Of a DNA stretch of 64,000 bases, positions 26,722 to 35,912 are shown in pieces; position 1 is the stretch's first letter; every line of letters starts with the position of its first letter. The DNA comes from Paractinoplanes rishiriensis (GTDB taxonomy: Bacteria > Actinomycetota > Actinomycetes > Mycobacteriales > Micromonosporaceae), in NCBI RefSeq assembly GCF_016862375.1, contig NZ_BOMV01000057.1:1-64000 (forward strand), in the 5' to 3' direction. Below the pieces are notes generated by a model, which did no database searches, was not told the origin of the DNA, and was given only the letters and a program-made list of their open reading frames with translations. The translations under genes and the position numbers were made by a program.

Positions 26722-27420
26722 GTGCAGCTCGTCGACCTGTCACAGGACATCTACCAGGGCATGCAGGTGTACCCCGGGCACCTCAAGACCGTGGTGTTCG
26801 ACCACGCGACGCACGAGGAGACCGCGCTGCGGTTTGTCGGCGGCTTCTCGTTCCAGACCAAGGGCATCATCATGAACGACAACGGGCCGACCCACGTCGA
26901 CTCGTTCTCGCACCTCGACCCGGACCCGTCCGCGCAGAGCATCGACCAGATGTCGCTCGACCTGTTCTACGGTCCCGCGGTCTGCCTGGACGTCTCGCAC
27001 GTGCCGGCCCACCAGGACATCACCGCCGAGCACCTGGACGCGGCGCAGGAGACCGGCGGCGTCACCGTCGAGCGCGGCGACATCCTGCTGCTGCACACCG
27101 GCACCCACGGTCGCTACGCCGGCCAGCCGCAGTACCTCTCCGACTTCCCCGGCCTGGGCGAAACCGGCAGCGAGTGGATCGTCGAGCACGGCGTGAAGAC
27201 GTTCGGCGTCGACAGCCCCACCCCCGACAACCCGACCAGCAAGTCGTACCCCTGCCACATGATGTGCCGCCGGCACCACATCACCCACTACGAGAACCTG
27301 ACGAACCTGGACAAGCTGATCGGCAGGCGCTTCACGTTCATCGGCTTCCCGCTCAAGGTGATCGGTGCCCACGGCGGCCCGACCCGCGCGGTAGCTCTGC
27401 TCGAGGACGACGCGGCGTGA
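26722..27420 (+). CDS. Cyclase / kynurenine-formamidase-family metal hydrolase
   Basis: This 232-aa protein belongs to the cyclase family (metal-dependent amide or lactone hydrolases such as KynB). It starts QLVDLSQDIYQGMQVYPG, and the metal-binding motif is NGPTHVDSFSHLD, a variant of the usual HxGTHxDxPxH. The later DILLLHTGTHG and FGVDSPTPDN segments are also typical. GTG 26722 follows AAGGAG at good spacing. It would open a cyclic amide, lactone or formamide; the exact substrate is unknown. Confidence 0.85.
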   Translation: MQLVDLSQDIYQGMQVYPGHLKTVVFDHATHEETALRFVGGFSFQTKGIIMNDNGPTHVDSFSHLDPDPSAQSIDQMSLDLFYGPAVCLDVSHVPAHQDITAEHLDAAQETGGVTVERGDILLLHTGTHGRYAGQPQYLSDFPGLGETGSEWIVEHGVKTFGVDSPTPDNPTSKSYPCHMMCRRHHITHYENLTNLDKLIGRRFTFIGFPLKVIGAHGGPTRAVALLEDDAA

Positions 27421-27547
27421 CCGCCTGCACCGAGCGGCACCCAGCCGCACCGAACGAGTCTTCAGTCCGTTTCTGGGCGGCGGGTGGGGCGGTTGGATGG
27501 GGCGCCGCGGGCGAGGGCCAGAAGGGCATGCCTAAGGAGGACACAGC

Positions 27548-28297
27548 ATGACCCTGGCGGGCCGGACCGCCCTGGTCACGGGTGCCGGGAACGGCCTGGG
27601 CCGGGCGATCACGCTCGCCCTGGCCGGGCAGGGCGTCCGGGTCATCGCGGCCGGCCGCAACCGGGCGCGGCTGGACGAGGTGGCCGGGCCCTCGGTCGTC
27701 GCCGCCACCGTCGACGTCGCCGACCCGGCCAGCGTGGCCGCCCTGGCCGGCACCCTCGGCGGCGAGACGATCTCCATCCTGATCAACAACGCCGGCATCC
27801 CCGGTCCGGTGGCCGCCCTCACCGACATCGAACCGGACGACTGGGACGAGGTCTTCGCCGTCAACGTCCGCGGTATCTACCTGATGTGCCGGGCCTTCCT
27901 CCCCGCCATGGTCGCCCGGGGCTCCGGCGACGTCATCAACGTGGCCTCGGTCAGCGGCAAGCGCCCGCTGATCCGCCGCACCCCGTACACCGCCAGCAAA
28001 ATGGCCGTGATCGGCCTGACCAGAACACTGGCCTACGAGGTGGGCCCGGCCGGCGTCTCGGTCAACTCGCTCTCACCCGGTCCGGTCGAGGGCCCGCGGA
28101 TGACCCGCAACTTCACCCTCGAGGCCGAACGCACCGGCACCACCTACGAGCAGGCCCACGAGGCCTTCGTCTCGCGCGCCGCCCTGCACCGCATGCTCAC
28201 CGAGGACGAGGTGGCCGCAGCCGCCATCGCCATGCTGCACATGCCCGGCCTCTGCGCCGCCGACATCGATCTCTCGGCGGGGATGGTCGCGCCCTGA
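27548..28297 (+). CDS. Short-chain dehydrogenase/reductase (SDR)
   Basis: This 249-aa classical SDR has the cofactor motif TALVTGAGNGLGRAI, NNAG (ILINNAGIPGP), the catalytic Ser in VASVSGKR, YTASK for Tyr and Lys, and the PGPVEGPRM loop. AAGGAGG lies before ATG 27548. It likely oxidises or reduces a hydroxyl/keto group, as the last gene of the catabolic block. The 127-bp gap from the cyclase gene suggests its own or a shared transcript. Confidence 0.9.
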   Translation: MTLAGRTALVTGAGNGLGRAITLALAGQGVRVIAAGRNRARLDEVAGPSVVAATVDVADPASVAALAGTLGGETISILINNAGIPGPVAALTDIEPDDWDEVFAVNVRGIYLMCRAFLPAMVARGSGDVINVASVSGKRPLIRRTPYTASKMAVIGLTRTLAYEVGPAGVSVNSLSPGPVEGPRMTRNFTLEAERTGTTYEQAHEAFVSRAALHRMLTEDEVAAAAIAMLHMPGLCAADIDLSAGMVAP

Positions 28298-28319
28298 ACC
28301 AGGGTGATACAAGTACGGC

Positions 28320-30026
28320 ATGAAGCCGGGGATGGGATCCGTCGAGGAGGCGCACGCCGGCCACCTCGAGACGCTGCTGTCCTTCGTGGACAGCAAGGAG
28401 CTGGATCGGCGCGAGACCTTCCACGTCTGGGAGGCGGAGCTGCCGCCGGCCGAGCGCGAGGCGTTCGGCGCGCTCGCGGAGTCGGCCGCGATCCGGGAGA
28501 GCATCCTCGAGGCCTTCCCCGGCTGCACCGTCCACAATGTCAGTTCGATGGACGAGGTCTACGTCTCGAACATGGGCGCCAAGGGCTCCGACAACGCGTT
28601 TCTCCAGCACCACATCGACGGGCCGTTCGGCTTCTTCCCGTTCCTGACCCTCCTGCGGTGCCTGGTCGTGATCCGGGGGAACGACCGCGTCGCGACGGTG
28701 TTCGTGGCGCAGAAGCGGGCCAGCACGCTGCGCACGGGGCAGTTCTGCTGGTTCGACTACAACCGGGACATCCACTACATCACCAAGAGCGGCGACCAGG
28801 AAGAACTTCTGGACGACAGCCGCATCTGTCTCAAGGTGCACTACGCGGTCGCCCCGCAATGGATCGGGCCGGTCCGTGGTCTCTTCGCCGGGTGGAACGA
28901 CACCTACAACCGGCGGGCGCGGCAGCTTTTCCTCGCGAGCAAAAATCCGCAGTCGGCGATCGGCAAGTTCCTCGGCGCCGTGGTAAACGGCGGCACGTTC
29001 CTCTACCCGCTGTTCCTGCGGTACGTCGGCGTGCTCAACCTGCTCGTCATTCTCCTGTTCTGGCAGGTGACCGCGGGGCAACCGGTCGAGCGGACCTACG
29101 TCTTCAGCTTCGTCCACTACTTCCTCTACTTCGTCGCCTACGCGTTCCGGGCGGTCGAGCCCGGGAAGTTCGCGCGCGACGCGACGCTGTTCCAGCTGAT
29201 CGCGCTCGGCACTCTGTTCTATCAATACGGGCGGATGGGGCTCGATGTGCCGTCGCTCGCGGTCGCGGCGGCCGGGTTCGGGCTGTCCGGGCTGGCGTTC
29301 CTGCGGCTCGGCGCGGACCGGACGTACTTCGGGGCGGAGTTCGGCATCGTTGCGCCGGGCCGGGTCTCGGGATTCCCGTACGGCGTCATCCCCCACCCCA
29401 TGATCGCCGGCAAGCTCATCGGGTTCGCCGGGCTCGCGCTGCATGCCCCGTTCCGCGCGGCGTGGTGGCCGCTGCTGGTCGCCCACGTGGTCTGTTACCT
29501 GCTCGTCCTGTGCCAGGAGGTGGCGGGGCGGCACCTGGGGGACAGCTATCGGTTCGAGGCGACGTACCGGGACTTCGCCCGCTTCCACCAGCGGACCGGG
29601 AACGTGGTCGTCCATCTCGTCACCACGGGGATCGGCCTGCTCGGCATCCTCGGCCTCATCGGCGCGTCCGCGCCGCCGTCCGCGGTGGCTTTTGCCGCGG
29701 CCCTCTACGCGTTCTTCTGCGCGTACACGGCGCCCGATCAGACGGCGCTGATGTCGATCCTGTACGTGGGTGTCGTGCTGGCCGCGTACTTCGTTCTCCC
29801 GCCGCTCGGCTGGCTCGTCCCGGCCGGGCTGCTCGTCGCCGGCACGCTCGCGCAGGAGCTGTCCCACGTCGTGTATCGCGAACGGACCTACCTGAGTTCC
29901 TACCAGGGCCAACGCGGGGCCTGGGGGCAGTTCGTGCTGCACAGCGTGCTGCTGGTGCCGCTACTGTGCCGGGCGGCGTTCTTTCGCGCGGCGATCAGAG
30001 ACCCGAGCGGGCAACCAGCCGCCTGA
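28320..30026 (+). CDS. Multidomain membrane protein: putative non-heme oxygenase, PEMT-like and Mpo1/DUF962-like parts
   Basis: This 568-aa protein looks like a fusion of three parts. Residues 1-190 are soluble and carry QHHIDGPFG (His98-x-Asp100) and a later His in LKVHYAVAP, an HxD...H arrangement suggestive of a 2-oxoglutarate/Fe oxygenase fold. Residues about 220-400 are a membrane domain with FGAEFG and GFPYGVIPHPMIAGKLIG, the signature of PEMT/ICMT-type lipid methyltransferases. Residues about 410-560 resemble Mpo1/DUF962 proteins (FHQRTGNVVVHLVTTGIGLLG; LAQELSHVVYRERTYL; WGQFVLHSVLLVPLL), which in yeast perform iron-dependent alpha-oxidation of 2-hydroxy fatty acids. It faces the lipid operon, overlapping its last gene by 32 bp. 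A lipid-modifying role is inferred. Confidence 0.6.
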   Translation: MKPGMGSVEEAHAGHLETLLSFVDSKELDRRETFHVWEAELPPAEREAFGALAESAAIRESILEAFPGCTVHNVSSMDEVYVSNMGAKGSDNAFLQHHIDGPFGFFPFLTLLRCLVVIRGNDRVATVFVAQKRASTLRTGQFCWFDYNRDIHYITKSGDQEELLDDSRICLKVHYAVAPQWIGPVRGLFAGWNDTYNRRARQLFLASKNPQSAIGKFLGAVVNGGTFLYPLFLRYVGVLNLLVILLFWQVTAGQPVERTYVFSFVHYFLYFVAYAFRAVEPGKFARDATLFQLIALGTLFYQYGRMGLDVPSLAVAAAGFGLSGLAFLRLGADRTYFGAEFGIVAPGRVSGFPYGVIPHPMIAGKLIGFAGLALHAPFRAAWWPLLVAHVVCYLLVLCQEVAGRHLGDSYRFEATYRDFARFHQRTGNVVVHLVTTGIGLLGILGLIGASAPPSAVAFAAALYAFFCAYTAPDQTALMSILYVGVVLAAYFVLPPLGWLVPAGLLVAGTLAQELSHVVYRERTYLSSYQGQRGAWGQFVLHSVLLVPLLCRAAFFRAAIRDPSGQPAA

Positions 30027-30792
30027 CGGCGTGCCGGATCTCCATCGGCCGTTCGAAGGCGATCGCGTGACCGGTGTCCGGCAGGACCGTCAGCCGCGCG
30101 TCGGGGAGGCGCTCCGCCAGCACGCGTGAGTTGCGCGGCGAGAGCACCCGGTCGCCGGCGCCGACGATGAGCTCGACCGGCACGTGGACGGCTCCCAGGC
30201 GACGGGCAGTGCGATGCGCCGACATCGCGATCGCCTGCAAGAGGGAGTTGAGGCGGGAATACGGCTCCTGCCGCTGAACTGCCCGGAGAGGCGCCAGCAG
30301 CTCCGGATCCGCTGTTTCGTGGACGAGCAAACGGTCGCATTTCCTCCACACGCGGACGTCCTTGGACAACGCGGCCGCGACGGTGATTGGCAGCGAGCGG
30401 AGGAACTCCGGCGAGATGGCGCCGCCGCCGGCCGAACTGGCCGACAGCACCAGCCCGGCGACCCGGTGCGGGTGCCGGAGGGCGAGGTGCTGCGCGACCA
30501 TACCGCCCATCGAGTCGCCCACCACGATCGCGCGTGCGTCCCCGAGTACCTCGGCCGCGTCATCGGCGAGCGTCGCCATCGTGTACGGCCGCCACGTACG
30601 CGCCGATTCGCCGGTGCCGCGGTGGTCGAGGAGCACGACCCGGAACGGGAGCGGACCCACCCGGTCCAGCCAGGGTATCCAGCTGCTCCCCGATCGCCCG
30701 TAGCCGGCCATCATCAGGAGCACCGGATCGCCGCCGTCGCCGGATACCTGGTAGGAAAGCCGGCCGACCCGTCGGCGCGACAGCCCGGTCAC
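29995..30792 (-). CDS. Alpha/beta hydrolase of the lipid operon
   Basis: This 265-aa hydrolase has LLMMAGYGRSGSSW (oxyanion segment), DHRGTGES, nucleophile Ser in VVGDSMGGMVAQHLAL, Asp in VGAGDRVLSP and His in LPDTGHAIAFE. GTG 30792 overlaps the stop of the btaB-like gene as GTGA. It is the last gene of the leftward operon and could release or remodel the acyl product, since no thioesterase domain is seen in the synthases. That role is inferred. Its 3' end overlaps the convergent membrane protein gene by 32 bp. Confidence 0.85.
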   Translation of the reverse strand: MTGLSRRRVGRLSYQVSGDGGDPVLLMMAGYGRSGSSWIPWLDRVGPLPFRVVLLDHRGTGESARTWRPYTMATLADDAAEVLGDARAIVVGDSMGGMVAQHLALRHPHRVAGLVLSASSAGGGAISPEFLRSLPITVAAALSKDVRVWRKCDRLLVHETADPELLAPLRAVQRQEPYSRLNSLLQAIAMSAHRTARRLGAVHVPVELIVGAGDRVLSPRNSRVLAERLPDARLTVLPDTGHAIAFERPMEIRHAVRRLVARSGL

Positions 30793-31391
30793 GCCGTGAA
30801 CCGGGCGACGACGTAATACCGGAGCGGACCGTGCTCGACGAGGTTCGCGCGGTGGTGGTGCAGCAGATCGTCCGGCACCGCCTCGACATGGAACGCGGCG
30901 AGGAACTTCCGCATCGCGCGCCGGGGCAGCGCGTGCAGCCCGGCCAGATCGGCGAAGTCGACGATCCACAGCTCGCCGCCGGGCGCAAGATGCCGGCGTG
31001 CGTTGTCGATCGCCCGGTCCGGGTCGATGACCATCGAGAGGCAGTACGACATCAGGATGCGCTGCGGCGGCACGCCGAGCACGGCACCGATGTCCCCGTC
31101 CTCGGCGAAGCCCGGATCGATCCGGGCCCAGGGGCAGCGGCGCCGGGCGTGCGCGCGCATGACGTCGCTCGCCTCCATCCCGCCGAGCGTCGCGCCCGGC
31201 CGTCTGCCGTGCAGCCGGGCGAGGTTGCGTCCGGTGCCCGGGCCGATCTCCACGAGCGTCGTCCAGTCGCCGGCCAGAAGACGATGGAGCAGGGGATCGC
31301 GACCGAACAGGAAGTACTTCCGCGACACGTCATAGACGTGATGAGTGAGGCGGTAATAGCGATCGAGAAAAGCCTGATGTTCGGGCGTCAT
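30789..31391 (-). CDS. btaB: BtaB-like SAM-dependent N-methyltransferase
   Basis: This 200-aa class I methyltransferase begins with the BtaB-type segment YYRLTHHVYDVSRKYFLFGRD, followed by the SAM-binding loop TLVEIGPGTGRNLARL and SYCLSMVIDPDRAIDNA. In known betaine lipid synthesis BtaB adds three methyl groups to the amine of diacylglyceryl-homoserine. The upstream BtaA-like gene overlaps it as ATGA, reproducing the bta gene pair. Whether its acceptor is a diacylglycerol-linked or another homoserine lipid is not known. Confidence 0.75.
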   Translation of the reverse strand: MTPEHQAFLDRYYRLTHHVYDVSRKYFLFGRDPLLHRLLAGDWTTLVEIGPGTGRNLARLHGRRPGATLGGMEASDVMRAHARRRCPWARIDPGFAEDGDIGAVLGVPPQRILMSYCLSMVIDPDRAIDNARRHLAPGGELWIVDFADLAGLHALPRRAMRKFLAAFHVEAVPDDLLHHHRANLVEHGPLRYYVVARFTA

Positions 31392-32530
31392 CCGAGCACC
31401 CGGTAGACGTCGACCCGGCCGTAGAGCCGCGTCCGTTCCTGCTCGCTCGCCTGGCTGGAGGCCGGCTCGACGCGTTCGTACCGATCCGACAGGCCGGCGC
31501 GGTCGACGACACACCCGCTCTCCACGCTGCGGGTGAGCACGAGGGCACCGGGGCCGCCGACCCTGGCGATCCCGTGCAGCAGTTGCCGCTGCGCCGCGGC
31601 CGGCAACCAGTCCAGCACGTCGCAGAGGGAGAAGTGGGACCACTGCCCGGGCGCGGCATCGGCAATCATCCGTTGCAGCGACTGGCGGTGGAACGCCACC
31701 CGGGTGGGAGCCGCGAGTGCCCGCTGGTGGTTCTCCGCCCGCAGGTAGGGCGGAACCGCCTCCGGGTGATCGTGGTTGAACTCGCCGGTGAGGCCCACCC
31801 AGACGAACCAGTTGGTCTCCAGATCGGTCTGTGCCAGTCGTCCGAGATGCGCGGTGACGACCTCCATCATGGTCGCCGCCCGGTTCTCGCGGAGGTTGCG
31901 CTGCCGCTGCTCGAAGTTGACGCCGATGCCCAGCAGGAACAGCGGCGTGTTGACCAGGGCACGCATCGGCCAGGCTCGCTCGATCGAGGTGAGGATCGGG
32001 GACAGGCGCGCGAGACGGTCGGCGGGCGGGAGCCGGTGCAGGCCGTGCAGGAAATCGGCATCCACCCGCACCTTCCGCCGGAGCCACCGCTGCAGGGTTC
32101 CGACCAGTCCCTCGGCGTACAGGTTGTGCCGGAATCGGCGGTGATTCGCGCTCCAGTACTGCCCTACCCAGGCCGGCAGGTCGCTCATCAACGGCTGGAG
32201 AGTTCGTTCCGGATCGCCGTGCCGGCCCCGGCCGAGCAGTTGGTAGAACTCGCCATAGGACGTCACCCGTCGCGTCGCGGCGACCTTGAGGGCGGCCAGC
32301 GCCAGGTGGTGCGGGTTGGTGTCGATCGCGTCGATGCGCGCCGGGTGAGCGGCCAGCAGGCCGGCCACCCCGCAGCCGGCCCCGCTCACCGCCAGCACCC
32401 GCGAGTGGGAGTCCAGCCCCAGGACCCGGTTGTCCACCTCCGAGTCCTCGTAGAGCAGGGCGAAGGTGAAGAGACGCTTGAAGGTCGCGGCGAAGGCGCG
32501 ATCGGCGACTTGCTGGATCCGTTCGGTCAT
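31388..32530 (-). CDS. btaA: BtaA-like (DUF3419) SAM:3-amino-3-carboxypropyltransferase
   Basis: This 380-aa protein matches the DUF3419/BtaA family: LLYEDSEVDNRVLGL, then the SAM-binding region VLAVSGAGCGVAGLLA and IDAIDTNPHHLALAALK, and the C-terminal FSLCDVLDWLP. BtaA transfers the 3-amino-3-carboxypropyl group of SAM to the hydroxyl of diacylglycerol, making the homoserine head group of betaine lipids. ATG 32530 overlaps the stop of the acyl-AMP ligase gene as ATGA. The family's usual aromatic WED is changed to YED. Direct coupling to a fatty acyl-AMP ligase and condensation domain suggests a special acyl donor or acceptor. Confidence 0.8.
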   Translation of the reverse strand: MTERIQQVADRAFAATFKRLFTFALLYEDSEVDNRVLGLDSHSRVLAVSGAGCGVAGLLAAHPARIDAIDTNPHHLALAALKVAATRRVTSYGEFYQLLGRGRHGDPERTLQPLMSDLPAWVGQYWSANHRRFRHNLYAEGLVGTLQRWLRRKVRVDADFLHGLHRLPPADRLARLSPILTSIERAWPMRALVNTPLFLLGIGVNFEQRQRNLRENRAATMMEVVTAHLGRLAQTDLETNWFVWVGLTGEFNHDHPEAVPPYLRAENHQRALAAPTRVAFHRQSLQRMIADAAPGQWSHFSLCDVLDWLPAAAQRQLLHGIARVGGPGALVLTRSVESGCVVDRAGLSDRYERVEPASSQASEQERTRLYGRVDVYRVLG

Positions 32531-35500
32531 CTGCGGCGCAGTTCGGCCCGGAAGCTGTTCACCCATTCATCGATCTCCCCGCCCGCCCACCGCAGGTGGC
32601 GGGGCGAGTAGTACCAGTCGAGGCGGGTGACGCCCTCGACAATGGAGCATTCGAGGTAGAGCGGTGGCTGCTTCACGCCGCACTCGGGATCCCACATGTC
32701 GCCGAGCGGGGCGTCCCGCGGCGAGAAGAGGCCGCTCCGGCTCCGGGTCGGCAGCTCGCCCTGGAAGTTGAACCAGAGCGTCGGCGCGGGCGCATCGAGG
32801 ATGCCCTTTTCCCCGTTCAGATAGGTCAGGCAGTCGAACGACATGCCCGCGGAGGGCACCAGGCTGAGGCGTTCGCTCACCGCGGCCAGCGTCTCTGCCG
32901 GCGTCTGGGCGGAGCTGTCCTCGAAGGCGAGCGGGAAGCTGCAGTGCAGATCGCCGACGGTCCGGGAGAGATCGAGGCCGTGCACCGCCGCCTGCCGGCC
33001 GGAGCTGGAGAGTTTGACCGCGAGACGGCCGCAGCCCCACTGGCGCTGAGCGGTCCGTACCAGGGCCGCGAGCAGCGTCGTGGCGATCGGCGAGCGGCGT
33101 CCGCCGGTGCGCACGTCGCGGAGTGCGCGGGTCTCGTCGGGGGTGAGGTGATGCCGGGTGCTCGCCAGGTCTTTCATCGTGACCCCCGGATGGATCCGCG
33201 AGTCGTAGGCGGCCGGCGGCGGCGCGTCGAGCTGGGCGCGCCAGAAATCGAGATCGGCGACCGCGCCGGTGTGCGCGAAGTCGTTCATCCAGCGCGAGTA
33301 CGTCGCGAAACGCGCCGAGGCGCGGGCGAGCCGAAGAGGTGCGTCCCGCTCGTCCAGCTGGCAGAGCCGGTCCAGCTCGTCGACGAGAATGCCCAGCGTG
33401 ACGCCGTCCATGACGAGGTGGTTGACGGTGAGGAACAGGCGTTGCCCGGCGCCCGCGGCCACCAGGAGCAGCCGCATCACCGGACCGTTTTCGAGGTCGA
33501 GGCGGCGATGCTGGTCGTCCAGGAGCGGCCGGAGCTCGCCGGGCTCGCTGACCGACTCGACGGCGAAGCTGCCCTCGATGTCGCCGTAGTGCTGGGCGAA
33601 GCGGCCGTCCTCCCGGCGGACCCGCAGGCGCAGCGCCTCGTGCCGTTCGACCAGCGCGGACACGGCCCGGTGCAGACGCTCGGGGGTGAGCCGCCGGTGC
33701 ACGTCGAGCAGGACCGCGCGGTTCCACCAGTTCCACTGCCCCAGCTGCAGGGCGTGCACCTGGGCGGCGCTCAGCGGGACCTCGCCCTCGTTCGGCTCCG
33801 CGGGCGCCGCCTCGTCCGGCTCGAACCGCCCGACGAGGGTCGCCAGCGTCCGCACGGTCAGGCCGTCGGAGAGGCTCGCCGGCGGCACGTGTGCCCCGGT
33901 CCGATCCTCGATCCGCCTGGCCAGGTCCATCATGCCGAGCGAGTCCAGGCCGAGGTCGCGCAGCGGCACATCCACCGGCACGGCGCCCGGATCGGCCAGC
34001 TGCACGGCGGCCGCGATTTCGGTGCGGAGCAACCAGAGCACGTACGGCGCAGCCGGCTCCGCCTCCGGTTTGGCGCGCACCGGCCCGGCGAGTGCCGACG
34101 AACGCAGTGCGCCGCCGGCCCACCGCCGGGCGCACTCGCCGCGCTGCAGTTTGCCGCTCGTGGTCTTGGGCAGGCTGCCGGGCTTCATCAGGAGGATCTC
34201 GTGGCACTGTACGCCGCTGTGCGCGGCCACCGCGGCGCGGATCGCGGACCGGGCCCGGTCGAGCGGCACGGGCTCGCCGCTCTCCAGGACCTTGCGGCGC
34301 AGCTCGGCCGCCACCACCACCCGCTCGACGCCGTCGACGTGCACGCCGAAGGCGACCGCGTTGCCCGGCCGGAGGGCCGGATCGGCCGCCACCACCGCCG
34401 CCTCCAGATCCTGCGGATAGATGTTGCGGCCGCCGACGATGATGAGGTCCTTGAGACGGCCGCAGACGAACACCTCGCCGTCCGTGCCGATCACCCCGAG
34501 GTCGCCGGTGCGCAGGAATCGCCGTTCGTCGTCGATGGCCAGGCGCGCGGCGAAGGTGGCCGCATTTTCCTCGCCGGTCCGTCCCCAGTAGCCGCTCGAC
34601 ACGCTCGCGCTCGAGACCCAGAGCTCGCCCACCACGTGCGGTGGCTGCGGCCGCCGCGTGACCGGGTCGACGGCCAGCACCGACACGCCGAGCTCCGCGT
34701 CCGGGACGCCGCTGCCGACGAGCGTCACCACCGGTGCGCCCGGAGCGGCCGGGACGATCCGGCCGTCCCGGTCGAGCACGGTCCGGTCGCCGTGGAGCAG
34801 GGTCGGCTTGTCGCCGACCCGGCCGCAGACGAACAACACGGCCTCGGCCATGCCGTAGACGTTGCAGAACGACGCCGGGTCGAAGCGCATCGGGGCGAGT
34901 CCGGCGGCGAAGCGGTCTATCGTCGCCGCCAGCATCGGCTCGCCGCCCTGGAGCGAGGCGCGCAGCGACGAGAGGTCGAACGCGTCGCCGTCGCGCAGCC
35001 CGCGCAGCACGTACTCGTAACCGAAGTTCGGGGCGGCGATGTGCGTGCCGCGATAGCGGTCGATCGCCTCGAGCCAGAGGCGGGGCTCGGCCAGGAAGGT
35101 CAGCGGCGAGAAGGCGATGCACCGGGCCCCGGTGTGCATCGCGTTCAGGATGCCCCCGGCGAGCCCCATGTCGTGGAACAGGGGCACCCAGCCGACCAGC
35201 ACCGACCCGCCGTCGACCCGGGTGTTGCGCGCGATCAGCTCGAGGTTGTGCGCGAGGTTGGCGTGCCGCACCACGACGCCCTTGGGCGCCGACGTCGAGC
35301 CGGACGTGTATTGGAGGTAGACGGTGTGGTCGGCGCCGAACGCGCTCGCCGCGCGGGCGAGCCGGTCGGCGGCCGCCGACCGGCTCGCCCGCGCGGCCCG
35401 GTCCGCCGGCAGCCAGGAGAGCTCCGGCCAGCTCGCGGTCTCGCGGCCGCGCAGCCGACTGGTCACGCCGTCGCGCACCGACGCGAGCCTGCTGAGCGCG

Positions 35501-35874
35501 CGGTATCTGGCATGGGTGAGCGCGACGCGCGCGCCGCTGTCCGCGGCGACGTGCCGGAGTTTCGGCAGTTCCCGGTCGAGGTGCCGCGGATCGGGGCTGG
35601 CCACCGGAACCGCGATCGCGCCGAGCAGCAGGCACCCGAAGAAGCTCGCCACGAAATCGAGACCGTCGTCCGGTGGGAAGATCAACAGGACCCGGTCGCC
35701 GCTGCCGGCCCCGGCCGACTCGAGCAGGTCGGCGACCCCCGCCGCCCGCCGCACGACCTCCTCGCAGTCGGCGGACTCGTGCTCCCGGCCGTGGCGGTCG
35801 AGGAACGAGTAGAGCGGCGCCCGCGGAGCGGTGTCGAGGCGGTCGACCATGGTGGTGAGGAGGCTCGCGGTCAT
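32527..35874 (-). CDS. Fatty acyl-AMP ligase-ACP-condensation domain protein
   Basis: This 1115-aa protein has three modules. An adenylation domain of the FAAL type (about 1-580; YLQYTSGSTSAPKG near 187-200, NVYGMAEAV, FLRTGDLG, GRNIYPQD) activates a free fatty acid. A carrier protein follows (about 600-680) with the phosphopantetheine Ser near 645 in LGLDSLGMMD. An NRPS-type condensation domain (about 690-1115) has the active-site motif NHLVMDG, in which the second His is kept. It could load an acyl chain and pass it to an amine or hydroxyl acceptor. ATG 35874 has GGAG six bases upstream. It heads the operon with btaA-like, btaB-like and hydrolase genes, all joined by 4-base overlaps. Confidence 0.88.
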   Translation of the reverse strand: MTASLLTTMVDRLDTAPRAPLYSFLDRHGREHESADCEEVVRRAAGVADLLESAGAGSGDRVLLIFPPDDGLDFVASFFGCLLLGAIAVPVASPDPRHLDRELPKLRHVAADSGARVALTHARYRALSRLASVRDGVTSRLRGRETASWPELSWLPADRAARASRSAAADRLARAASAFGADHTVYLQYTSGSTSAPKGVVVRHANLAHNLELIARNTRVDGGSVLVGWVPLFHDMGLAGGILNAMHTGARCIAFSPLTFLAEPRLWLEAIDRYRGTHIAAPNFGYEYVLRGLRDGDAFDLSSLRASLQGGEPMLAATIDRFAAGLAPMRFDPASFCNVYGMAEAVLFVCGRVGDKPTLLHGDRTVLDRDGRIVPAAPGAPVVTLVGSGVPDAELGVSVLAVDPVTRRPQPPHVVGELWVSSASVSSGYWGRTGEENAATFAARLAIDDERRFLRTGDLGVIGTDGEVFVCGRLKDLIIVGGRNIYPQDLEAAVVAADPALRPGNAVAFGVHVDGVERVVVAAELRRKVLESGEPVPLDRARSAIRAAVAAHSGVQCHEILLMKPGSLPKTTSGKLQRGECARRWAGGALRSSALAGPVRAKPEAEPAAPYVLWLLRTEIAAAVQLADPGAVPVDVPLRDLGLDSLGMMDLARRIEDRTGAHVPPASLSDGLTVRTLATLVGRFEPDEAAPAEPNEGEVPLSAAQVHALQLGQWNWWNRAVLLDVHRRLTPERLHRAVSALVERHEALRLRVRREDGRFAQHYGDIEGSFAVESVSEPGELRPLLDDQHRRLDLENGPVMRLLLVAAGAGQRLFLTVNHLVMDGVTLGILVDELDRLCQLDERDAPLRLARASARFATYSRWMNDFAHTGAVADLDFWRAQLDAPPPAAYDSRIHPGVTMKDLASTRHHLTPDETRALRDVRTGGRRSPIATTLLAALVRTAQRQWGCGRLAVKLSSSGRQAAVHGLDLSRTVGDLHCSFPLAFEDSSAQTPAETLAAVSERLSLVPSAGMSFDCLTYLNGEKGILDAPAPTLWFNFQGELPTRSRSGLFSPRDAPLGDMWDPECGVKQPPLYLECSIVEGVTRLDWYYSPRHLRWAGGEIDEWVNSFRAELRRR

Positions 35875-35894
35875 CCCTGACTCCGTTGCGGACG

Positions 35895-35912
35895 TTGCAG
35901 GCATCATTGCAA
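35895..35912. promoter_or_regulatory. TTGCA/TGCAA inverted repeat in the lipid-cluster divergent promoter
   Basis: TTGCA (35895-35899) and TGCAA (35908-35912) face each other across 8 bases, in the 124-bp gap between the divergent acyl-AMP ligase and PfaD-like genes. It is a possible operator that could control both halves of the cluster. The arms are short, so chance is possible. Confidence 0.3.
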
